DNA of 64,000 nucleotides from Pyrocephalus nanus (taxonomy: Eukaryota > Chordata > Aves > Passeriformes > Tyrannidae): assembly GCA_038380795.1 (NCBI GenBank), contig CM076264.1, positions 11,906,001 through 11,970,000 of the forward strand, in the 5' to 3' direction. Under the pieces are notes generated by a model, which saw only the letters and a program-made list of their open reading frames with translations, did no database searches and was not told where the DNA came from. Shown in pieces: positions 1 through 8,552 of this stretch (the stretch's first letter is position 1; the number at the start of each line of letters is the position of its first letter). Position numbers and translations under genes: made by a program.

Positions 1-134
1 GGTAAGCAAATGTTTGCCGAGTGCCTGCTGCTGCCATGTCAGGAAAAAACCCAAACAATCTCATGCTGCTTCCTTCTTTCTTGTCTCAGCAAACCAACTC
101 CACCCATGTGCCATCCATTGAGGACATCTTGAGG
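1..134 (+). repeat. End of 613-bp internal exon duplication, copy 0
   Basis: The window opens inside the intron before the second IEDILR exon (90-134). This shows that the truncated copy also carries the duplicated ELL-binding block found in copies 1, 2, 5 and 6. Confidence 0.85.
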
Positions 135-3100
135 GTAGGTGCTCTCAAAGGACAGAGCTCTTTGTTTCCTTCTATTTTGCTTGCATTAAGGTAAGGGGTG
201 GGGCAAAACACACTGCTCCACTTCTGTTCACTCTTGAGAGCTGCTTCTCTCCATTGTTTTCCAGGAAATGACCTCCTCATTTTCACAGCCCCTGTCTCCT
301 CTGCACATGCCTCCGAACACAGAGCCTTCCAAATTGCCACGCTCCACACAGGTAAACCAGCCCCTTTTTGCCAGGGCTTTGGTCACTTTACAAGAGAGCT
401 TTCTGCCTCTGGCATGGGCCTTCATCTGCTTTGGAGTCCAGTGGATCTCGAGTTGTGAAACAGCTGCTTCCAGGGCATTGTTTTGCTCAGAATTAGAACC
501 CATTGTGCTTCAGAGTGTTTTGGAGTGGGCTGAGATGGTGGCCAGGTTAGACTCTGGGACACTTCCCAGTCAGACTCTGGCAAGCTAGTCAAAGTATTTA
601 GTGCAGTGGGTAACACCTGGGAAACAAATCATTGGTCAAGTGCTATTGGGAGAGAGCTGATTTATTTATTTCATTGTCAATATACACTTTGTCCTTTCTT
701 TCTAGGGCACAGACGGCTCTGTAGCTCAGAATCAGGGTAAGTAGAGATGCCAAGCAAACCCACAGTTTCGTGTGTATTGACAGGTCATTTCATGTACGGT
801 GTGTGAAATGTTGTGGACAACATCAGATGTTTACAAGAATTGAGAAGGGTGATTTCCTCTGCTTTGTTGCAGAGGGATGAATTTAGAGTGGCCTTAGAGA
901 CTAAATGTTCATTACCTAGAAATTAAACAGTATTTCATTAAGAAAGGCCATTAGGAAACCCCACTGGGAAAGCCCACCGAGTGGTGAACAATCTCAGTGG
1001 CAAAGACGTCCTGGAAGAAAGTGTCTTTCCAATCTGGTGCTCAGAGATCATAGGGTGAAACAGGCTACAAGTAAGGCAAATAATGGAACCTCTTCCTGTT
1101 TGATGCACAGAGCAGTCTGGCACAGCTTCAGGAACATTGCCGAGTTCTCGGCCAAGATCACTGTAAGTAATCAGACCCTGGTCCCAACTCTACTGGGCAG
1201 TTACTTAAAAGAACGTGTTAGGTATAAATACTCATGCTCCTTGAGGATTCTGAAGCTTCAGGTTTTATCAGATTTTTGTTAGAAAACTTGAGTGAAGGGA
1301 ATTATTTCTGGATGGACTCATAGAAAGGTTTAAGTTGGAAAAGGTCTTTAAGATCATCAAGTCCAACCATTAATCCAGCAATGCCAAGTCCACTAAACCA
1401 TGGAAGAGTTACATTGGCTCTGTTAAAACCAAAAGAGAACTGAAGAACCCCCCACAAGTATTAATGTCCTACTGTTGGGGAGCAGTACAGGCTGAGAGTG
1501 TGTGAGTCTCTTGCTTTGCAAGGATCAGACTCTTCACCCCTGCCAGCTGGGACAGGGAGCCTTTTGTGAGGAGCATTCCCTCACGGAGGTTGTTTTGGCA
1601 AGCACAGCCCAAATCTTGTTCAGTGTCTGCTGCTTGAGGGTTTATCTGCCTTGGCTGATATTCATCTTCTGGTTGTCTTTCAGTTGGCTCCTGCATGACC
1701 TGCACCTCAGTGATAGTGAGGAGAGTGAGGACAACCAAGTCAGTTTGGGATGTTGTACACACCAGGCACACACACATGCCTTGGACTCATCTCAACTTGT
1801 TGCATTGTTCTGAGTTCCTTCAGCTAACCTTTCCTTCCCCTCTCTTCTATGTCTTTGTGACCAAAACAGCTTGTTGAAAAGCCTTCTTCTCCACTTGCTG
1901 GTCCAAGCTCCTCATCCCTGGACACCAGTGACTCAGAGAGCTCCTGGGGCTCAGAGACCCGCCACACCGTGGGTACCAAAAGGCCTGGCAAGCCCCTGGT
2001 GCACAACAGGGCCAAGAGATGCCGGAGGGAGGACAGCGAGCCTGATCCATTGGAGATCAGAGCCCAGTCCTCCAGGGACAAGCAGGCAGTCAGACAAAGG
2101 GTGAAGCTGGAATCTGCTTGTGGGAAAGACCTGAAGGCCGCACTCCAAGAGCCCCCCGAGAACAGAAAGGGCTCCCACCAGGCCAAAGTCACACAGCCCT
2201 TTAGTCTCGGGGTGAAGAAATTCCTCTTGCCAGCGAGAGACCCCACAGCTCCTGAGCTTGTCCGGGTGAAAGAAGAGCAGCAGAGAAGAGCAGAGACCAA
2301 GGACCTCCCTGGTGCAAGGAAGCAGGACTTGAAGAGGAGAGCCATGGACAGTGCTGATGAGCCCTGTGGGAAGAAAAAGGTGAGAGGTGGAAGGGGAGGT
2401 GGGTTTGTACAAGGACCAAGGTGGTGTTGGAAAAACTCCTGCGAAGCTTCCACTTCCCAGGTTGGGAGTGGAGCCATTATGCTTCTCCCATAAAGGTATT
2501 GTCAATCTTCTAAAAAGAGACTCTGAATCAAAACTTTCCACAGCTGTTACTCCATGGTCACACATCCCCTCCTGAGCCAATGAAAAGCCCACCCAGAAGA
2601 GATGAAATGCTTATTTTCAGCAATGAAATCAGAGGTTTCAACAAGAGGTTTAGCAGTTTCATCCCTGCCACTACAAAACAATCTATCTCAGCACAATTAG
2701 ATAAAAAGTCATTTTTGGTTACTTGTCAGTGAGCCTGAAATCTATATATATCTGCTGTACTGTGGGTTTGCACTTGCTGAATTCCAGGTTGTTTTTTTTC
2801 CCCTGTTCTCAGTCAGAATCAGAATCACTCAAGCTTAAGTGTGTTGGTCTGTGCTTGATGTGAACTTTCAAAACCTGAGGGATTTTCTTTTCCTTTTTTC
2901 TTTCTTCCTGTTAGAGGAGACAGATGTGAAGATTAAAGCGAGTCTTCAGTAAGCAAAGACTGCAGTAAAGTGAAGTGAGTACACAGTGGTGGGATGTCAG
3001 AAGGATGCTTAAGTCCAAGTCTCTCTTAACAAAGGGGAGGTGAAGAACTGTATCTCCTGTCCTACTATTCCAGAGTTTGCTTCTAAGATAAGATGCCTTC

Positions 3101-3357
3101 TGAAACCTTATTTGCTGGAGATTTGCCTTTACAAAATGTGCGGTAGGAAGGCTGTAAAAAGGCTCACAGTAATGAGGCAGTTGCTGAAATTCTCAAGGCT
3201 TTGCAAGTGCCCTTTGAATAAAGTAACTGGATTTGCTGACTGTCCTCTGTCAGATGTGCCTGTTGTATGAAACCAACCAATGGTTTTCTCTCTCCCTCTT
3301 TTTCCAGAGATCTTGGCTGAAGTCGGAAGAGAGACCTGGGCTCTGGTATTGACCTGA
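90..3357 (+). CDS. AFF1-like: AFF1-like gene copy 0, 5'-truncated by window edge
   Basis: This is the 3' part of an AF4/FMR2-family gene; earlier exons lie left of the window. Visible exons are 90-134 (second IEDILR exon), 265-351 (ELL-binding module), 706-736, 1111-1162, 1684-1738 and 1870-2379. All are in phase, with consensus splice sites. The large exon is the long form: 170 codons ending in a basic tract before a GTGAGA donor. Possible further exons are 2813-2846, 2915 onward (stops at TAA 2950-2952) and 3308-3357. The last encodes a remnant of the AFF C-terminal homology domain, but a 7-bp deletion relative to copies 1-4 brings in an early TGA at 3355-3357. Splicing beyond 2379 is not settled. 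Identical features in copy 5 show that these two share a recent ancestor. Confidence 0.8.
1310..1403 (-). mobile_element. CR1 LINE 3'-end fragment, intron of copy 0
   Basis: The reverse complement reads as the 3' end of a CR1 element: TTCCAACTTAAACC, then TTCTATGAGT, matching the CR1 tail with its ATTCTATGAT-type end. It lies antisense in the intron between exons 1111-1162 and 1684-1738. It was in the unit before amplification, because every copy has it. Confidence 0.8.
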
Positions 3358-3618
3358 CTGACCTGTTCCACTCCACCAGACAGGGAGAAGCAGACTGGAA
3401 GAAAACATGCCTGAAATGTTTCCCCAGGACATCAAATCCCTTCCAGTTTTTTTGTAGTTTAGAAGCCTTAGGAGCTTAGAATCTTAAAAAATTAGGTGTT
3501 TTTGAAGACTTAGAAGCTTAGTTTAGCAATTTTTTGGATTTGTTCAAGAATACAACTTGAAATTTTTTGCAATTTTGGAAACTTAGGGACTTAGAAGCTT
3601 AGTGTAGTTACTTTTTTC

Positions 3619-3624
3619 AATAAA
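3619..3624 (+). promoter_or_regulatory. Poly(A) signal, copy 0
   Basis: AATAAA about 310 bases after the last exon acceptor, in an AT-rich 3' region. A second AATAAA is at 3699-3704, and an upstream one at 3217-3222 lies between the last two candidate exons and could end a shorter transcript. Confidence 0.6.
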
Positions 3625-5459
3625 ATACCCCCAGGCAAAAATGGAAATTGTGTAGTTTTTTAATTGTTCAGAAAGCACCTGCATGCAAAGATGTCTTGAA
3701 TAAAGTGGAAGTTTTCTTTTTCCAGTGGGAAAACTTGGCTGTGTGGTTTTTTCAGGTAGTTCTTTCACCTGCCTTTAAAACTGCAAAGTGCAATGAATTG
3801 TCTGAATGGGCCAATGTATTGACGGTCTATAAACATTTCCCTTATGAGTAACCAACAGGACAATCATCACACATATTGCTGACAAGGACATCTGCCTCCA
3901 GAGGCTATTCTGTGACATCCCACAGGCTGCAGTAGTTGTGTGTCCAGAGAACATGCCAGAGGAATGTTTTCCAAGCTCTCGCGCACATCCAACGCCCTCA
4001 GCACTCGAAGTGAGTTACTGAGGCTCTTGCTCCCTTTCAGCCTTGGAAGCCTCAAGCTGGGGTGGCAAATGACAAGGTGTGTTTGGAAACAGCTCTGCCC
4101 ATCTTCTGGGGCAGAGGGAGGTCACTCATGGGCTCCTTCTCAGCCACACTACAGGGTGGGCCCAGATACTTAGAAACCTGTCAAGGGAACATGGAAGGGA
4201 ATAATAAGCTGTTTGCAAGCATTTCTCCCTTGTCACAGTAACTGTGAAGGCAGCATCCCCAGCACTGGTGTGTTCAGTAAGATGACACCCTCCTCCACCC
4301 AAAGATTTCCTGTGGTGTGACAGCACATTCAGCCAATCCTCATATCCAAAAGTGTGCCTTAGTCCTCTGGTCCTCTCACATCCCTCGCCCTGTCCCTGAC
4401 AGACCCGTGGGAGTGGTGAAGAGAAGGATGGTATCCCAAAACAAGTGTGTTTACAAGGGAGAATTTTCTCCCTTTTGCACATCATTTCATGAGGTAGAAC
4501 AGGTCTGCACATGTGCAGCAGTCCCCTCTTTGTAAAATACCTGTTCATGGGTTTGAGGCTCATCAAAAGGGACAGGAAGTAAACACCAGCAAAATGTCAG
4601 CATTTCCAAAAGTAGTTTCTGTAGCAGTGGTTACAGTCTGGTCGAGAGTGGTGGTTGCAGTCCAGTCGAGGTTTTGCTCCTCCTCTAGATCCCATGAGTG
4701 GTACCAAAAAAACCCAAGACCCCAAGATTAAATACCCTCAGGTTCAGGCAGGAAGGCTCAGCACCTCCCCCAGGCCAGGGAGTTCCACAATGGGTGACTG
4801 TGAGTTGAGGGTGTGAGGACAGGAACATCCTCCTATCTCACAGGCTTCTCAATGCCCAGCTTACAGCCTGAGGGGTCAGGTGTGCTCTGGGCAGCTGCTG
4901 CCAATGCTCTATTGTTAACAGTTTCTGGGAAATGACATAGAAGGTTTAGAATACACAGTTTGGGTTACACCCACCCAGGGATGAACTGGTCCCAGCTGCT
5001 CTAACTAGAGCAGTGCCAGGCGGGATTTGGTTTCACACAGGCGCCCTCAGCTCCAGAGCCACCATGCCAGGGCCATGGCTGCAGCTCCATCCCCTTTCCC
5101 AGCAGCCCTGCAGGCTCCATGGTGACCCTTCCCCACTGCCAGAGCCTGCTGTTGTTCAGGTGTCCCCTTGCCATCTTTGCTGCGTCATCAGACACTTTTT
5201 GCCCTCTGCTTCCCTTCCAGAGTCTGCCAATTAAATAACCCTTAGGAACAGCAGAATGAAACTTTCAGGTGCCAGACCTGAAAGTGTTCCCCCTTGTTCT
5301 TTGGCATCATTGCCTCACACTCCTGGAGGAATGCGTGCCTTCACTGGAGAGACACAAGCAAGGTGGAGACGAGAAACACGACTGTGAGAGATGGGGATGA
5401 AGAAAGATACCAAAAATGGAGACAAAATTTGCAAGATTCCTGGGATGAAGAAGCCTCTA

Positions 5460-5870
5460 TGTGACAACACTATGGACTGATATTATGGACTGTTGCAGTG
5501 TTCTAGTTTTTAGCGTTTAGTGTTGTTTAGTGTACCTCCTCCTCATATTGTACCTCCATAGTTTTGTATAAATTTTCCTAGTTGTTTGTTCCCTTCCATT
5601 CCTATTTTCTGTTTGGCTGTTTAATGCTGCCCTGCAGATATTCCTTAAAAGGTTATGCCTCGCCCAATTTTTCCTTATAAAGATGTGTTCATCCACTATC
5701 CTTCCTTATGCAGATCCTATTTGCATGTTCCTACCCAGTTCCACCCCCAGTTCCACAAAGTTCAGCTCATGCCCTATATAAGGCAGGCGTCATTAAACTG
5801 CACCCATACCCCGAGGAGATCGCTTCTTTCCTTGACGGGCCGCGTCACACGGCTGGTTCGGGCCCCCTCT
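5460..5870 (+). mobile_element. LTR-like remnant in long spacer (first)
   Basis: Starts TGTGAC, has a clear TATATAAGG at 5775-5783 and an ATTAAA about 15 bases further. These are the usual parts of a retroviral LTR with promoter and poly(A) signal. A 3' end in CA at 5940 is possible. The segment just upstream resembles the decayed end of a retroviral internal region. No target-site duplication is evident, and the family cannot be named without a repeat library. Confidence 0.45.
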
Positions 5871-6400
5871 GCCTGTGCAGCATTTCTGGTGCCGAGGCTC
5901 TGGGCTGCTACAGGGTGAGACCAGTGTCCTGATCTCTTCAGAGGAACTGCTGCCTCCCTGCAGCTCCTGTGCCCGAGTGACAGATTCAGCTCCTCCCAGA
6001 TTGCAGCTGAAGGGATCCCACCTGCAGGAAGGGCTGCAATGTGCTTAGAATTGCTTCTGTGCAATTGTTTGGATACTGCTGCCCTGGCATTTCGGAGACA
6101 TTTATTGGAGAAAGCAGACAAGCAGAACTTGGTCCCGGAAACATTCAAAATTGAGACCCCACATTTTTTTTGAACATGTGCTGCAGAAGTGCTCATGTCC
6201 CATGGTTTCTAACAGTTCCTCCAGCTTGCAAAACACTCTCGGTCCAGCCGGAAGCGCATGGTTATTAAATCTGCAGAGCACAGCTGATGGAAACCGACCT
6301 ACTGGCAATTCTGAAGTTCTCTTAGAAAGCTGAGAAATCTTGTCATTTATTTCTCCTCCCCTGAGCCAGCCCTATCTTTCCTTTCTTTTGCCATGACCAG

Positions 6401-6660
6401 GGAGTCACTGGTGGGGGGTTCCACAGGGCGCCATCTCAGGCCCAGAGCTCTTCCACCCCCTCCTAAATGACTTGGACCCAGGGCTGGCAGAGATCCCGAG
6501 CAAGTGAGCAGGCGGCACTAAAGTGGGAGGAGCTGTCGACTCCCTGGAAGGCAGGGAGGTCCTGCAGAGAGACCTGGACAAAGGAGAGGGCTGGGCAATC
6601 ACCAACCACACACTGAGCAAGTGCGCAGAGCCCAGGAGGAGCTGTTGCCTCCCTCGAAGC
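6401..6660 (+). mobile_element. CR1 LINE fragment in long spacer (first)
   Basis: Sense-strand CR1 3' ORF region: the order CTCCTAAATGACTTGGACCC, GAGCAAGTGAGCAGG, CCTGCAGAGAGACCTGGAC and GGCTGGGCAATCACC follows CR1. After the last of these the sequence jumps back to a second GAGCAAGTG...GGAGGAGCTGTTG stretch, an internal partial duplication. Absent from short spacers. Confidence 0.75.
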
Positions 6661-6782
6661 AAAGCATGGTGGTAGTGTTGTGGTTGAAAGCTCTCCTAAG
6701 CAGGAATTCGTAGGGGATTCCCTTCTTTGTCAGAAAATGTTCTAACAGAGAGTTGCAGTGTAGCAATCAAATGTACAGGAAG

Positions 6783-6868
6783 ATGGCGCAGCTGACAGGT
6801 AGAGCAACCGAGCTGCAGGAATCAGATCTCATGAGAAAATCATCTGGCCAGGACTTTCTACGAGACAG
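6783..6868 (+). other. Exon-like ORF in long spacer (first)
   Basis: An AAGATGGCG start in good context opens 28 codons plus two bases, beginning MAQLTGRATELQ, and ends exactly at a CAG|GTGAGC donor. I do not recognise the peptide. It could be the coding first exon of an unrelated captured gene, or an upstream alternative first exon of the AFF1-like gene. Joined to exon 1 at 8523 it enters a frame different from that of the AFF protein, so it would not extend that protein. Confidence 0.3.
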
Positions 6869-7190
6869 GTGAGCAAATCTAAAGCTTGATTTGTGCAGCA
6901 AGGTAGGAATTCTTGGAATTGATGGTTTGTCCCTTATCAGTGAGATGTTGACTTTTTTTTTTTAAGATTAATTGTGTCTATATGACTGAGGTGATTTAAT
7001 ACTTTATGCACCATCTGATGGCGTTACTCGGTGTACAGGTGAAATTCTTGTTGCAGAGGCCCTGGAGCAGGAGCTCCCCTGAGCAGCCTGGAACACAGCC
7101 TGCCTGCCTTTGCATCACTGCTGGGGCCCCACAAAATGCGCAAGTCACAGAATTTCGGTTTCTGCCACTTGTTTTCCTTGAATGCCTCTG

Positions 7191-7510
7191 CTCCCGCCGC
7201 CTTTGGGCAAAGCAGCTGCATGTCTGGCGCTGGTAGCTGAGGGTTCCCTCAGTGGCTGCTCCGTCTCAGCCGCCGGGCAGGGGCCGGGGGGCTCGGTGGC
7301 ACAGGGCTGTGCTGTGCCCCCGTCTTGGGGACGTGCCGTGTCCTGAGGTTGGGAAGTGCCGAGTTGTCCCGTTGGAGTGGGGGGTGTGGGCGGGGCCCGC
7401 CAGGGTTGTGTGATTGTGACATCCAGGTGACAGCGGGGCAGCTGCCGAGGGCAGAGCCCGTCCCTGGGCAGCACTGCGAGGTGTGCGGCCGCACGGATCG
7501 CAGCGCAGCT
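7191..7510 (+). promoter_or_regulatory. GC-rich, CpG-containing block upstream of copy 1
   Basis: About 320 bases rich in G+C, with many CpG sites (CCGCCGGGC, GCGGCCGCACGG, GGCGGGGCC). It stands out from the surroundings and lies about 1.0 to 1.4 kb before the start codon. It is the best candidate promoter for the gene, perhaps with an untranslated first exon, but no TATA box or transcript evidence is available. Confidence 0.4.
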
Positions 7511-7860
7511 CTCGCTCCGAGAGGTGTTGGTAGCTGGGAAAGCAAGTGTTTGTCTGAACATCCACTCTGTGAGGTGTTCAGTCTTTGGAAAACCTCTGTT
7601 TATCTGGACCCTCACTCTGTGAGGTGTTCATTGTCCAGGAAGACCATATTTACCTGGACCATCACTCTGTCAGGCATTCCTTGTTCGGAAAGCCTGTGTT
7701 TATCTGGGCCCTCGCTCTGTGAGGTGTTCAGTGTAGGGAAAGCCTCTGTTTATCTGGACCACCGCTCTGTGAGGCATTCCTTGTCCAGAAAGCCTGTGTG
7801 CATCTGGACTGTCAATCTCTGAGACTTTCCTCTCCCGGAGAGCCAGTTTCTGCCAGGTAA
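7511..7860 (+). repeat. 50-bp minisatellite, seven units
   Basis: Units start at 7511, 7561, 7611, 7661, 7711, 7761 and 7811. Each has a core of CTCGCTCTGTGAGGTGTTC followed by GGAAAGCCTCTGTTTATCTG, degenerate between units. The period is exactly 50, not a multiple of three, so the open frame across it is accidental. Confidence 0.9.
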
Positions 7861-8552
7861 TTCCCTGCTTTTCTGAATGGGGGTGGGAGGGGAAAGGCCA
7901 GGTATTTGTGTCTCCACTGCCTCTATTTCCATCCCTTTAGATCAGCAGGAACAGCTTCACATGCAGATTCTTAGTACTGCCTCTGCAAGCTGAGAACAAT
8001 TGTCTGTGAAAGAAGTTGTGTCCCCAAGAAAATTAATTCTTGATACTAATCTTATCCAGCCTGCAGTGGGACAAATGAATTTCAAGTGGAGGGGAAGTTC
8101 TGGGAGGGCTTGCTGCCGCTTCAGCTTTAAACCTAAGCATCTCTGAAGAGAAGGATAGCCACAGAATCCCTCATAAAGGAGGATGATAGTGGCAGTGCAA
8201 AGCCCCCTTGGTTCTGGCCCGGGTGATGCCAAAGGGGCCCATCTTTGGGGTCCTGTGGGTTGTTTTCCTGCAGTGACTGTAACGCTTTGCCGTGCGAGTT
8301 CTGGTTTTCATGATTCTGAGGAGGGAACAAATAGGAAATGCTTCCTTGATTTCAGATGCCTACTCTCATCCTAGTGTGTGTCTATCCCTTCGGCTTCTGA
8401 GCTGCAGGCTGAGGGGGTGTCCGACAGGATTCCCACCTGTCGTGGCCTGTGTCTTTCTGTGGCTTGCACCATTGTTATCTGATGGTCCCTTCCCTGCTGA
8501 ATATCTGTTTTTTCTCTTCTAGAGAAGCTGACTCAAACTGGAGTCATTCACA

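Larger units (their letters stand above)
3625..8522. other. Long-type spacer between copies 0 and 1
   Basis: In order: AT-rich downstream region and about 1.6 kb with no gene I recognise (to 5459); an LTR-like segment (5460 to about 5870, perhaps to 5940); a part missing from the short spacers (5867-7123) that holds a CR1 piece and one exon-like ORF; a GC-rich block (7191-7510); a 50-bp minisatellite (7511-7860); and about 660 bases of plain sequence up to the acceptor of exon 1. The long ORFs opposite the GC-rich block have no protein-like features beyond low stop density. Confidence 0.8.

Noticed and set aside
1824..2592. Two minus-strand ORFs of over 210 codons
   Set aside because: They are antisense shadows of the GC-rich large exon, whose sense frame carries the AFF motifs.
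3950..5260. A second gene or full retrovirus in the spacer
   Set aside because: Only short frames with stops on all strands, and no polymerase or envelope-like motifs that I can identify.
7325..7822. 165-codon plus-strand ORF with repeated peptide
   Set aside because: It runs over the 50-bp minisatellite, whose period is not a multiple of three; the frame is absent in short spacers.
7511..7860. CRISPR array
   Set aside because: Regular 50-base units have degenerate repeats and no unique spacers, in a vertebrate genome; it is a minisatellite.
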